A DNA stretch of 26,458 bases from CAWUKV01 sp963923025 (GCA_963923025.1 CAWUKV010000051.1:1-26458); one strand, 5' to 3'. Counted from the stretch's first letter, positions 1 to 8,188 are shown. Notes: generated from the sequence alone by a model not told the origin. Translations and numbers: made by a program.

Positions 1-1173
1 CACATCAGTTGGGTTAGTGCAGTTTTGGGCGTCGTAGCCCACCTCAATATTGACTCGATACGCCGTGGGCGTTTCGGATTGGGCGGCCGCAACAGTGGCG
101 GCGTTCAGGGCAGCTTGGTCGGTGGCGGCATAGCCGGTGCGCTTGATTAGGGTGGCGTCGGCAGTGCCATCGGGCTGAACCAGCACACCTACAATGGCGT
201 CGGTGGGCGGGGTTTCCACACAGACGCGGATGTTGGAGTCAATGCCCTGGGCAACTTCAGCGGCGACGATTGATTCATCAGCTGCTTGCAGTTCGGCAAT
301 CCAGGCGCTGACTTCGACGTCTCCTGCTTCGGTATCCGTGGCGTCCCACCTTAAACTGTCGCGCAGGAGCTGATAGGCATCGGTTTCATTGCTGTCTAGG
401 TTCTCTGGCTCAGTGCCATCGTTGCCGGACTCCCCTTCAGACGGCGTTTCGTTGCTGGATTCGTTCTCTGGATCGTCCCCACCTTCGATGCTTTGGGGAT
501 TTTGCAGCGTTTCTAGGTCGAGACCCGCTGTGCCATCAGTTTCAGCTGCGGCAGTTGTGGTGGTAGAAGGGGCTGTTGCTTCGTTGGGGGTGTCTGGACC
601 CGTGGTCGTAGTGCTGGCAGTCTCCTCCTCTGGGGGCGATTCAACCGTACTGCGATTGGGAATGGTCTCGATGTTCGGGGGACGAATAATGCGGCTACTA
701 TCCCAAATGTAAGACGATCTGCGGTTACTGTTTTGACCGCTAGAAGGGGCTGTACGCTGGCCAATGAAGGGGGAGGATCGGCGAATGCTGGTGGACCGCT
801 GGGGGCTGCTGCCCAGGCGAGATCGCTGAGGTGTCCGCTGAATGGGTAGAGAGGGTGGTGTTGTGCTGGGTACGGGCAGGCGTCCCGTAAAGGACCGCTG
901 CGCAGAAAAGTCGGGCAGCCGTCCCTGCTCAGCTTCGGATAGCTCTACCAACGGAACGGTGCGCTCGCCAATATCATCGCCAAACCCTTCGTCAAATGGT
1001 GCGATCGACACACCTGCCAGCGTGGGACCTAGGGCGAAGACGACCCCATGGAAGCTGAGGGACGCGATCGCCGCAATACCATAGGGGCCTTGAAGTACGC
1101 GGCCCAGCGGTTGGAGGACACGTTTGACGATGGGATGGGGATTAGAACGAGGACGATTGCGCGATTGAGGCAT
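1..1173 (-). CDS. TonB-like C-terminal domain protein, C-terminus cut by window edge
   Basis: The frame is open for 391 codons from an ATG at 1173 to the window edge, so the C-terminus is missing. The order is a short basic N-terminus (MPQSRNRPRSNPHP), one hydrophobic segment at about residues 25-48, then a long region rich in Pro, Ser, Thr, Arg and later Glu/Asp with no predicted globular character. At the end is a TonB-type C-terminal fold: VGVLVQPDGTADATLIKRTGYAATDQAAL is close to the usual pattern of V.V.PDG...A...SGY..LD.AAL. The architecture (one membrane anchor, periplasm-spanning linker, TonB-like end) suggests an envelope-spanning protein. No ExbB/ExbD or TonB-dependent receptor is visible nearby, so an energy-transducing role is inference. 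It may be one of the TonB-like proteins of unknown role common in cyanobacteria. Confidence 0.75.
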   Translation of the reverse strand, partial: MPQSRNRPRSNPHPIVKRVLQPLGRVLQGPYGIAAIASLSFHGVVFALGPTLAGVSIAPFDEGFGDDIGERTVPLVELSEAEQGRLPDFSAQRSFTGRLPVPSTTPPSLPIQRTPQRSRLGSSPQRSTSIRRSSPFIGQRTAPSSGQNSNRRSSYIWDSSRIIRPPNIETIPNRSTVESPPEEETASTTTTGPDTPNEATAPSTTTTAAAETDGTAGLDLETLQNPQSIEGGDDPENESSNETPSEGESGNDGTEPENLDSNETDAYQLLRDSLRWDATDTEAGDVEVSAWIAELQAADESIVAAEVAQGIDSNIRVCVETPPTDAIVGVLVQPDGTADATLIKRTGYAATDQAALNAATVAAAQSETPTAYRVNIEVGYDAQNCTNPTDV

Positions 1174-1317
1174 CGGTTCTCAAATAGTTAGCCGTTGGCA
1201 GACAAGTAGTGTACTGGCACGTGTGAGTGTAAGAAAAGTTTAGCCTTAACTAGGCTAGCAGCGAGTTAGCGTTCAGTTTTGGTAACGGGGTCTGTTTCTA
1301 TATCGTCACTGTCTACT

Positions 1318-2040
1318 TCAACTCAGCTGAATGGGATGAACCTGAGTCACTAGGACAGAGAAGTAGGGCAGTACTAGCTCTGGCAAATCACTTAGACCAG
1401 CATAAACAATTTGATCGGCGGTTGTTGCGCTTTGCACGATGTAGCTCTGCTGAAGGAGCTGATGCTGGGCCAAAATCTGCCAAACCTTCCGGTAGACCGA
1501 ACTAAACTTCATTAGGACGACGACATCGGCCCAGGCAAGTGCTGCAATCAGCTCATCGACGGCATAAACGCTGGGTAAAACGGCTAGTTTTTGGTGCTGT
1601 AGCGTCAAGGGCTGGCCTCGTGTGGCTGCTGCCGCTAGGGGAGAACAGACCCCAGGAATTGCCTGTACCTGAACGTCGGGATGCTGCTGTATCAGGGTTT
1701 GTGCCAGGTAGGAGAACGTGCTGTAAAAGCTGATATCGCCTTCGGAGGCAAAGGTGACGTCCCGTCCCGCCGCGAGGTGCTGCCAGACTTTTTCTGATGC
1801 GGCCCGCCAGGCTACGGATAGCTGGGCTGGGTCAAAGACATAGGGAAATTCGAGGGGCAAGCAAATTTGGTGCGATCGCAACCAGGGCGTAACAATTCGC
1901 TCTGCCCATCCGGGTTGTCCTTGACGACCGGATGGAAAGGCCACTACAGGAACCTGTTGCAGCTGTCGTATCGCCTTTACCGTGATGAGTTCAGGATCAC
2001 CAGGACCAACGCCAACACCGGTTAGCGTGCCTAAGGTCAT
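1318..2040 (-). CDS. cobI: Precorrin-2 C(20)-methyltransferase
   Basis: This enzyme transfers a methyl group from S-adenosylmethionine to C20 of precorrin-2 (or the cobalt form, CbiL) in corrin ring synthesis for cobalamin. The tetrapyrrole-methylase signature GVGVGPGDPELIT lies at residues 8-20, followed by GDISFYSTFSYL and the IPGVCSPLAAAA segment typical of the family. I placed the start at the ATG at 2040, which gives 240 residues, the usual family size, with the GTLTGVG strand directly after it. The frame runs further upstream to a GTG at 2145, but that extension is encoded by a 15-bp tandem repeat (PHRTVPHRTV) and is probably untranslated. No clear Shine-Dalgarno sequence was seen. cobK lies 22 kb away on the same strand. 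I saw no cobalamin riboswitch upstream. Confidence 0.88.
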   Translation of the reverse strand: MTLGTLTGVGVGPGDPELITVKAIRQLQQVPVVAFPSGRQGQPGWAERIVTPWLRSHQICLPLEFPYVFDPAQLSVAWRAASEKVWQHLAAGRDVTFASEGDISFYSTFSYLAQTLIQQHPDVQVQAIPGVCSPLAAAATRGQPLTLQHQKLAVLPSVYAVDELIAALAWADVVVLMKFSSVYRKVWQILAQHQLLQQSYIVQSATTADQIVYAGLSDLPELVLPYFSVLVTQVHPIQLS

Positions 2041-2110
2041 ACATGGAGCCGTAGTGCTAGCCTGCTGTGTTGCCGATGCAGCCATTTTCGGCGGGTTTAT
2101 ATTATCTGGG

Positions 2111-2155
2111 GGCACGGTTCTGTGAGGCACGGTTCTGTGGGGCACGATTCGACCA
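2111..2155. repeat. 15-bp tandem repeat, about three copies, upstream of cobI
   Basis: Units at 2111-2125 and 2126-2140 share GGCACGGTTCTGTG and differ only in the last base. The third (2141-2155) begins GGCACGATTC and then diverges. It lies 71 bp upstream of the chosen cobI start, in its 5' leader or promoter region. Confidence 0.8.
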
Positions 2156-2786
2156 CTGAGACAATGCTTCTACCGCGTTGGTGAGGTTGAGCGGGTGTGG
2201 AAGTTTGCCCAGAAGCTGAAGTATAAGCGAAAAACCTCTCATGGAAGCTAATTAACGAAACTGTCTAGAAGATTACTTTTCTTGAAAACTATTTTCCTCG
2301 GGGTATTACTTTTCTTGAAAACTATTTCTCGAGGTAGATAGGCTACAGCAAAAAATGCTTAAAAGTAACCGCTTCCGTAGATCTGTCTAGGTGAATACAG
2401 CAGATCACAAATGGCCTAGAATCCGCAATTTATCGATGGCTTGATGGCTGTTTAGCAGGCTTAATAGAGGTGTGGAAAACAGCTTTTGCCAGTTTAGAGC
2501 TCTGTAGAAGTAGTCTTCGCTTAGAGCAAAAGTAGGCGCGATATAAAGCAAAGGTTTGAGCTAGATGAAGGTGGTCAACACGTTTCATCAGAAAGGTGAG
2601 CTTACATTCTAGAGACTTTTCTGTAGTTAACGAACTCATTAAAGAAATAACCTATTACTTTGCTGGTAACGTTTCCGCATCTGGACATCAAAGGGTCGAC
2701 AGTACAGCACCCCATAGCAGCGTTATCCGAAGATTTGAACGTCATTTCGTCATTTGTTTTCTAGACATAATAACTGGGGCATCGTG
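2156..2786. other. Intergenic region between cobI and the pseudo-receiver
   Basis: About 630 bp without a convincing gene. The two short frames here (2430-2639 minus, 2596-2787 plus) have no recognisable motif, no ribosome binding site and unlikely composition. The notable content is the pair of palindromic repeats at 2272-2327. It must also hold the promoters of cobI (leftward) and of the receiver gene (rightward); I could not fix either with confidence. Confidence 0.6.
2272..2327. promoter_or_regulatory. Two direct repeats each holding the palindrome TTTTC-TT-GAAAA, 33 bp apart
   Basis: The 23-base string ATTACTTTTCTTGAAAAC plus TATTT occurs at 2272-2294 and again, without a mismatch, at 2305-2327. 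Each copy contains the inverted repeat TTTTCTTGAAAA (2277-2288 and 2310-2321). The period of 33 bp is close to three helical turns, which would put two bound dimers on the same face of the DNA. This is the layout of a two-site operator; the regulator and target gene are unknown. The nearest starts are cobI (232 bp away, leftward) and the receiver gene (460 bp, rightward). Confidence 0.5.
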
Positions 2787-3152
2787 ATGAGCTATGTGTT
2801 GCTAATAGATGATTGCAATTTGCATCAAGAGATGCTGACCGAAGAGTTGCTCACACAGGGTATTCCATGTGTGCCGGTCTCTTCAGTTGAAGATGGTATG
2901 CAATACATTGCTGAGGCACCGCCAGGGTTAGTCATTATTGAACCCCTGGCTATCAACGGTCAGGCCTTTGGGTTTTATCAACAGCTCCAGAACAACCCTC
3001 GGACTCGGCGGATTCCAACGCTGGTTTTGACAGCTGCTTCTCGAGGAGAACTGAAACGATTTACTCGGAGCTGTCGTGGACGGATGACCTGCCTCAGTAA
3101 GCCTTACCAGATGAGTGCTGTTGTGTCCGCGGTTCAGCAAATGGCAGCCTAA
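2787..3152 (+). CDS. Stand-alone pseudo-receiver (response regulator receiver fold)
   Basis: A 121-residue single-domain CheY-like protein. It begins MSYVLLIDDCN, with the acidic pair D8-D9. The conserved Thr is T82 (TLVLTAAS) and the conserved Lys is K105 (CLSKPYQ). At the phospho-acceptor position, where the family has Asp in a pattern like LVLLDxxMPG, this protein has VIIEPLAING with Glu52 (GAA at 2940-2942). The spacing D9-E52-T82-K105 fits the CheY fold. Glu in this position cannot take part in normal aspartyl phosphorylation and often mimics the phosphorylated state, so this is probably a constitutive or phosphorylation-independent signalling protein. The start could also be the GTG at 2784. 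No partner histidine kinase is adjacent. Confidence 0.8.
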   Translation: MSYVLLIDDCNLHQEMLTEELLTQGIPCVPVSSVEDGMQYIAEAPPGLVIIEPLAINGQAFGFYQQLQNNPRTRRIPTLVLTAASRGELKRFTRSCRGRMTCLSKPYQMSAVVSAVQQMAA

Positions 3153-3207
3153 GCGGCTGAGCGCAGGCCAGAGTAGATACGGCTCACAGTTGAAGATGGG
3201 CTGTCTG

Positions 3208-5205
3208 CTATGGAGTCTCGGGGGCTGATTCTGCGGTGGCGTCAGAAGTGGTCGGGGTGTTGGAGCGTTCAGGTTTGACGTCGGATGTCTCCACTGGGGT
3301 CGATTTTGATGGGGTTGGCTTGGGGAGCTCAGATTTGGCGGCGGGCAGTTTCTGAGTGGCTAACCGTGAGGTTCGCTTTCCGCCAGATAGGCGCTTCATA
3401 ATCTGAGGGGTGGGGTCGTGGATTAGGTAGGCAATTAGGTCGTTAGCCTGCCACTGTTGAGGCGTGAAGGCTAACTCCAACTTACCGTCCCGCTGCACCG
3501 TCAAGGGCAGAATGTCACCCTTGGCGATCAGCTTTTGTAACTGATCACGCTGTGTGTCCAACGCCTCAGCCTCCAGCTGAGTAATTTGAACATCTGCTGT
3601 GCCCTCCTTCAGATAGGTATTCCAGGTTTTGATAGCCAGCTTTGGTGTCTGTAGTCGTGCAGTATTGGCAACTTCTAGTTGGTCGTTCGCAGGTTCCGTT
3701 TCGCTGCTGGGTTGAACGGCAACGACACGCGGGGGCTGAAACTCTTCCGCGGCTTTGGCTGCAATCACCGCGTTGACTTCTCCGTTCGTGGTCAGGGCAA
3801 GGAAAGTTCCCATGGCGCTAAGCCCAGCAGTTTCCAGTACATCAGCGTCCAACGCGCTGCGTAGATAGGTCCGCAATCCTAAAGCTTCTGCCTCGCGGCA
3901 GGACGCCTCGTCGGTGTCGATAATGACAACGGATTCTCCCTGCTGTTGAAACAGCTGCCCCAGGGTTCGTCCTAGGGGGTGCCCGCCGACAATCACCACC
4001 CCGGTGGCTGTGTCTAAGGTCAGTTTCAGCCATTGGGCGACAGGGCGGGCCGATACGCCCTGGACGAACACCGTCATGATGATCGTCAGAAATACCAGTG
4101 CTTTAATGGCATCACCCCCGTTGATGCCCCGGTCTGTCAGCAAAATGGCAAATAACGAAGCGACCGAGGCCGAGACGATGCCCCGAGGGGCGATCCAGCT
4201 CAAAAAGGCTTTTTGACGCCAGCCCAAATCGCTGTTGAGGGTGCAGGCAAAGACGTTGAGCGGTCGTACCAATAACATCAGTGCCGCTACGGTAAGCACC
4301 GAGCCTCGCCCCAACGCAAACAGACTGGCGATTGACAGGTCGGCCGCCAGCAATATGAACAGCACTGACACGGAGAAAACGGTCAGCTGCCCCTTGAAGC
4401 GGCGTAGTAGGCGTTCATCAGGGACGGACAGTGCCCGGAGTACAATGCCCGCCGCCACAGCTGCCATCAGTCCAGACTCGTCTCTGACGGTTTGGGCTAG
4501 GCCAAAGAGCCCCCATAGGCTAGCCAGCACAACTAGATTTCGCAGCTCCTCGCTCAAGAAGGTGGCCTGTTTCAAAAACCAACCCAGCAGTGCACCACCC
4601 AATCCACCAATGGTTGCGCCAATACCCAACCGTAGGGCCAGTCCTCCCACAATCAGCGTGGGATTAGCGTCGCCGTTCAAAATGATGTCTAAAACGACCA
4701 CAGCCAGGATGGCACCGACTGGATCGATCAGTACGCCTTCACCCTCCAATAGGGTTGAGACTTTGCGTTCTACCTTGACCTGCTTGAGCAACGGGGTTAC
4801 AACCGTGGGACCCGTTACGACAACCAAAGAGCCGTACAGGAACGCTAAGGGCCAGGGAAATTCGCCTAACCAATGGGCTGCAATGCCTCCCCCCAGAAGG
4901 GTGATGAACGTGCCCAGGGTGATCAGGTTTCGGAGGCTACCGGAAACTTTGCCCAGTTCCTTGAGTTCTAGGCTTAGTCCGCCCTCAAATAGAATCAGGG
5001 CAACGCAAAGCGAGACGATGACTTCTAAGCCGACGCCCAGTAGTTTGGGGTTGACGATATTGAGTCCATCGGGGCCAAGACCAACACCAAAAACCAGTAG
5101 AAAAATGATGCTGGGTAGCTTCAAAAATTCTGCAATCACCTGAGCAGAAATACCTGCTAGAACCGCTAGGACGATCTGTAGCGTGATCTCGAAGGAAAGG
5201 TCCAT
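3208..5205 (-). CDS. CPA-type sodium(potassium)/proton antiporter with C-terminal RCK/TrkA-like domain
   Basis: 665 residues. Residues 1-390 form about 12-13 membrane segments of the monovalent cation/proton antiporter fold, with TGPTVVTPLL at 131-140, LEGEGVLIDPVGA at 153-165 (D161 in the ion-binding motif; classic NhaP proteins have ND here) and SWIAPRGIVSASVASL at 336-351. From about 402 a Rossmann fold of TrkA-N type starts (GVVIVGGHPLGRTLG, then VVIIDTD), followed by an RCK-C-like section to about 590. The tail (600-665) is rich in Pro, Ser, Thr and Glu and probably disordered. The protein sits in the plasma or thylakoid membrane and exchanges cations for protons for pH and salt homeostasis; which cation cannot be read from sequence. 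The nucleotide-binding-like domain suggests ligand gating. Start is the ATG at 5205; no strong ribosome binding site. Confidence 0.88.
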   Translation of the reverse strand: MDLSFEITLQIVLAVLAGISAQVIAEFLKLPSIIFLLVFGVGLGPDGLNIVNPKLLGVGLEVIVSLCVALILFEGGLSLELKELGKVSGSLRNLITLGTFITLLGGGIAAHWLGEFPWPLAFLYGSLVVVTGPTVVTPLLKQVKVERKVSTLLEGEGVLIDPVGAILAVVVLDIILNGDANPTLIVGGLALRLGIGATIGGLGGALLGWFLKQATFLSEELRNLVVLASLWGLFGLAQTVRDESGLMAAVAAGIVLRALSVPDERLLRRFKGQLTVFSVSVLFILLAADLSIASLFALGRGSVLTVAALMLLVRPLNVFACTLNSDLGWRQKAFLSWIAPRGIVSASVASLFAILLTDRGINGGDAIKALVFLTIIMTVFVQGVSARPVAQWLKLTLDTATGVVIVGGHPLGRTLGQLFQQQGESVVIIDTDEASCREAEALGLRTYLRSALDADVLETAGLSAMGTFLALTTNGEVNAVIAAKAAEEFQPPRVVAVQPSSETEPANDQLEVANTARLQTPKLAIKTWNTYLKEGTADVQITQLEAEALDTQRDQLQKLIAKGDILPLTVQRDGKLELAFTPQQWQANDLIAYLIHDPTPQIMKRLSGGKRTSRLATQKLPAAKSELPKPTPSKSTPVETSDVKPERSNTPTTSDATAESAPETP

Positions 5206-5558
5206 GAACGCAGGAAGCTGGGGTCGGCGTTTGAGGCTTTAGACGCAGATTTGTCAATCGCTAAATCTAACGGTAAACCAAGACCGTGCCGCTGGATATG
5301 GCCTGGGTCTAGCATAATACCATCAACTGCTGGCGGACTCTTTTGATATCAGGCAACGGGCTGATACCGCCTGAGATCTGATTTGTCGCGCTGATGATGT
5401 GCGACGCCATATTCAACATGGGGGCTTAACACAGGTTCATTGACTCTAAAGTCGTTGTTAATATTTTGCCCGAGTAGATTTGTGCGGGTTAGCGTTATGT
5501 ATAGCAGCCGCCAGATCCGTTAGGACAAGGCTGCTCAGATATTTTTGGGGCCATTTCG
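5206..5558. other. Divergent intergenic region with promoters of the antiporter and zinc-ribbon genes
   Basis: 353 bp between two diverging genes, with no frame that looks coding. On the plus strand a weak promoter candidate is TTGACT (5440-5445), a 16-base spacer and TATTTT (5462-5467), about 90 bp before the next gene. I saw no repeats or strong hairpin here. Confidence 0.4.
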
Positions 5559-6044
5559 TTGTGTGCTGAGCAGGATAGTTTGACTCGGTGTCTGAACGTA
5601 AATGGCGCTAGCTACAAAACCGAGTCACTGCCCGTGCGTTCTCGAAAAAGTCAAAAGCTAGATATTAACGAAGCGTACCCCTGTCCCTGTCGACGTCGAG
5701 GAACGCTAAAGCCGATTGTGCTAACTGAGGCGTTTGGCTGCGATCGCTGCCAGCAGATTTTTGTCCTCAAGGACGAGGGCTATACCATTGAGCAGCTCTC
5801 CAGCCATTATCCCTATCGCCGGACTTGGCGTTGGACCGGGCATCAGTGGTTGATGAATCGTCCCATGGGGATGTATCACTACTTACTGCTGTTGCTGATT
5901 GCCTGTTTTGCCGTTTTTGTCTTTCTACTGCTCTGGACAACGCTACAGCCGCCTGCAAACGCTAGCGCTGCGCTCCGGTTTGGTGTTTTATTAACGGTTT
6001 TGACCATTATGTTGGTGGTGTTGGTCATGGCTGTGCGACGCTAG
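5559..6044 (+). CDS. Zinc-ribbon-like protein with two C-terminal membrane helices, function unknown
   Basis: 161 residues from a TTG at 5559. An N-terminal region carries four cysteines placed like a zinc ribbon: CPC at 42-44 and CDRC at 61-64, in the context DINEAYPCPCRRRGTLKPI...TEAFGCDRCQQIF. Then follow a YPYRRTWRWTGHQW segment and two hydrophobic helices (about 107-127 and 139-158) ending in RR. It looks like a conserved cyanobacterial protein of unknown role that anchors a small metal-binding domain to the membrane. The start is uncertain: a GTG at 5634 would remove 25 weakly structured residues and leave the conserved part intact. It lies 56 bp ahead of the ProA homologue on the same strand, so co-transcription is possible. 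Confidence 0.75.
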   Translation: MCAEQDSLTRCLNVNGASYKTESLPVRSRKSQKLDINEAYPCPCRRRGTLKPIVLTEAFGCDRCQQIFVLKDEGYTIEQLSSHYPYRRTWRWTGHQWLMNRPMGMYHYLLLLLIACFAVFVFLLLWTTLQPPANASAALRFGVLLTVLTIMLVVLVMAVRR

Positions 6045-6100
6045 GGGAGCGATCTGATGACTGCATTTGCATCCTCTTGCCGGTTTGCTGCTAGCCTGCT

Positions 6101-7327
6101 ATGTCCGATTCCTTGACGTCTTCTTCTTCAACCGCCGTCGACGTACAGTCTGAAGCTGCCGTCGATCGGCTGACGATGTTGCTAACGCGATCGCGCCAAG
6201 CCATGGGAGAGCTGGGCCAGTGCCCGCCCCATCAGCACAGTCAGGCCTTGAAGGCAATGGGCGAGGCGGTTCTGTCAGCCCATGCCCAAATTCTTGAAGC
6301 CAACACGCTGGATCTAGAAGTGAGCCGGGAAATGGCGGTACCCGAGCAGGTCACCGACTGGCTCAAGCTCACGCCCGAGCGAATCAATCGCGCGGCCCGG
6401 ACTTTGCATCGGTTAGGGGAGCTGGGCAGTCCCTTTGTGCTGTGGCCAGAGCGTCGGCGTCCGGTCGGACTGGTTGCCCTGGTCCATGAAGCCTTTCCTG
6501 AGCTAGCGGCATTGGCTGCTGGACTCTGTCTGCGTACCGGCAATGGCCTAGTCCTCAAGAGCAGTACCGAAGCTAGCCAAACGAATCAGGCGTTTGTGGA
6601 TGCTCTGCAGGAGGGGCTCGTGACGACGTCGCTGCCAGCGGCGGCGGTTCAGCTGGTGCCACCTGCGTGGAGTGATGTGACTCGGGCTATGTTGGTGCAG
6701 CAGTCGGCGTTGGATTTGGTCATCCCCCATGGACGGCCCAAGTTAGTCGAGCAGGTCACCGCCCACGCCGCTGTGACCGTGGTTGAAACCTATATCGGCG
6801 GCTGTAGTCTTTGTGTTCGGCCCAGCGCTGACCCCAATACGGTTCTAAGAATGCTAGTAGACAGTTATCAAGGGGCACCCGATGCGGTTAACCAAATTAC
6901 CACTGTCGTATTGGCCGGTGACTTTGACCCCGAAGGGCTGAGTACTTGGCTGTCCCAACTGGCTTCACAGTTTAGCCTGGTGGGCTCACCCGCGCTGATA
7001 TCGGGCTTTGAAGTGCCGTCCCAGGATGGCGACAAGCGGGGTAAAGACCCCTTAAAGCTTCACCAAACCCCAACGCTATCTGCCGCAATTGACTGGATGA
7101 ACGTCCACGGCAACGGGCGGGTGATGAGTCTGTGTAGTGACCGACAGACGGATGTTCAGCAATTTCTAGCTGGTGCTAACGGCGTTGAACTTTACATCAA
7201 CGCTTCATCCCGGTTCTACCGCAACCCTACAAACTCCGTTGACATTGCCCTGGGTATGTCTGTGCAGAGGGGGCGGGTCGGCTTGAAAACCTTGACCCGC
7301 CCCCAACGTGTGACCTATGGCGACTGA
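6101..7327 (+). CDS. ProA-family (glutamate-5-semialdehyde dehydrogenase-like) protein lacking the catalytic cysteine
   Basis: 408 residues, matching gamma-glutamyl phosphate reductase along its length. The family enzyme reduces gamma-glutamyl phosphate with NADPH in proline synthesis. Recognisable blocks are RRPVGLVALVHEAFPELAALAAGLCLRTGN (119-148, family PLGVIGVIYESRPNV), LDLVIPHG (204-211) and the C-terminal INASSRF (366-372). Several key sites differ. At the active-site motif (family RPGVCNA, nucleophilic Cys) the aligned segment is GAPDAVNQIT (258-267), with Val263 at the Cys position. HGDGNCH is YIGGCSLC (231-238), and the C-terminal GAEIGIST is VDIALGMSV. Dehydrogenase activity by the normal thioester route is therefore unlikely. 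Cyanobacteria may carry more than one ProA; this is probably the divergent paralogue with another role. The last codons contain a strong hairpin (7269-7304). Start ATG at 6101. Confidence 0.8.
   Translation: MSDSLTSSSSTAVDVQSEAAVDRLTMLLTRSRQAMGELGQCPPHQHSQALKAMGEAVLSAHAQILEANTLDLEVSREMAVPEQVTDWLKLTPERINRAARTLHRLGELGSPFVLWPERRRPVGLVALVHEAFPELAALAAGLCLRTGNGLVLKSSTEASQTNQAFVDALQEGLVTTSLPAAAVQLVPPAWSDVTRAMLVQQSALDLVIPHGRPKLVEQVTAHAAVTVVETYIGGCSLCVRPSADPNTVLRMLVDSYQGAPDAVNQITTVVLAGDFDPEGLSTWLSQLASQFSLVGSPALISGFEVPSQDGDKRGKDPLKLHQTPTLSAAIDWMNVHGNGRVMSLCSDRQTDVQQFLAGANGVELYINASSRFYRNPTNSVDIALGMSVQRGRVGLKTLTRPQRVTYGD
7269..7304 (+). other. Strong GC-rich hairpin inside the 3' end of the ProA-like gene
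   Basis: GGGGGCGGGTC at 7269-7279 is perfectly complementary to GACCCGCCCCC at 7294-7304, giving an 11-bp stem with a 14-base loop. It lies in the last 20 codons. No T run follows, so it is not a classic intrinsic terminator; it could slow RNA polymerase or protect the mRNA end between the convergent proA-like and desC genes. Confidence 0.6.
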
Positions 7328-7349
7328 TTGCTTTGATTAAATTGCAGTC

Positions 7350-8174
7350 TCAGTGAGAGGGCTTGAGCTTGGGAAGCTTGACGTTTCTTGCTAGCCCCAC
7401 CTTTTGTAGGGTGCTGATTACCAGCCAAGTCAAGTCGATTTCCCACCACTTCAGACCGTGACGGGCCGAATACTGAAAGGCGTGGTGGTTGTTGTGCCAG
7501 CCCTCGCCATAGGTGACGAGCGCCACCCACCAGCAGTTGGTTGAGTTATCACCCGATTCGTAGGTCCGGTAACCAAACTTGTGGGTGGCACTGTTGACGA
7601 ACCAGGTGCAGTGGTAGACGGCTACGAGGCGGACAAAAACGCCCCACACCACGAAGGGCCAGCCCCCCAGCCAGTACAGCAGCGCTGCCAGGACAATTTG
7701 TAGGGGGAAGAAGAAGTACTCAAAAAATAGATATACCGGGTCATTAGCAATGTCCTGGGTAAGGCGAGGAACCTCTTCTTCTGCCGGAACGTGGTGAAAG
7801 ATCCAGCCCATGTGACTCCACCAGAAGCCGCGATTGGAGTTATGGTGGTCGTCCGGCTGGTCGGAGTGGGAGTGGTGATGGCGGTGCAGCCCAATCCACT
7901 CAATCGGGCCGTGCTGGCAGGCCAGACTGCCGCAAAAGACAAAAAAGTACTCCAGCCACTTGGGGGTCTGAAAGCTGCGGTGGGCAATTAGGCGATGCCA
8001 GCCCAGGGTGATGCCCAAGCAGCCGGTAAACCAGTGGAGGAAGAGTGCGATCGCAACGGCTGTCCAGCTGAAGTTACTCGGTAAAAAGGCAAACAGCACA
8101 CCCACATGGATGAGCACCATGAAGATGGCCGTGGGCCAATTAATGGGGGGATTGATCGTTTTAGCAACAGTCAT
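7350..8174 (-). CDS. desC: Acyl-lipid delta-9-type fatty acid desaturase
   Basis: 274 residues, a membrane di-iron desaturase that introduces the first double bond into acyl chains of membrane lipids (cyanobacterial DesC family; usual length 270-300). All three histidine boxes are intact: HRLIAH (60-65), HRHHH (97-101) and HNNHH (227-231). Hydrophobic pairs flank them, and the segment NSATHKFGYRTYESGDNSTNCWW (194-216) is the family hallmark. The N-terminus INWPTAIFMVLIHVGVLFAFLP fits the family, so the ATG at 8174 is secure. Its start lies only 14 bp from the divergent start of the next gene, so its promoter must be within that neighbour's coding sequence. It converges with the ProA-like gene with 22 bp between stops. 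Regulation by temperature or light is common in the family but not visible here. Confidence 0.93.
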   Translation of the reverse strand: MTVAKTINPPINWPTAIFMVLIHVGVLFAFLPSNFSWTAVAIALFLHWFTGCLGITLGWHRLIAHRSFQTPKWLEYFFVFCGSLACQHGPIEWIGLHRHHHSHSDQPDDHHNSNRGFWWSHMGWIFHHVPAEEEVPRLTQDIANDPVYLFFEYFFFPLQIVLAALLYWLGGWPFVVWGVFVRLVAVYHCTWFVNSATHKFGYRTYESGDNSTNCWWVALVTYGEGWHNNHHAFQYSARHGLKWWEIDLTWLVISTLQKVGLARNVKLPKLKPSH

Positions 8175-8188
8175 GTAAGAATCTCAGC

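Noticed and set aside
2041..2145. Upstream extension of cobI to GTG 2145
   Set aside because: The added residues are encoded by a tandem repeat (PHRTVPHRTV), and the conserved family N-terminus starts right after the ATG at 2040.
2041..2270. Possible cobalamin riboswitch upstream of cobI
   Set aside because: The conserved B12-box and core sequences could not be found in the leader.
2430..2787. Two short frames (69 and 63 codons) on opposite strands
   Set aside because: No ribosome binding site, no recognisable motif, and they overlap each other; more likely non-coding sequence.
4235..5143. 302-codon open frame on the plus strand
   Set aside because: It lies antisense to the well-supported antiporter. 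Its product is rich in Ser, Arg, Thr and Pro with no motif, as expected for a shadow of membrane-protein codons.
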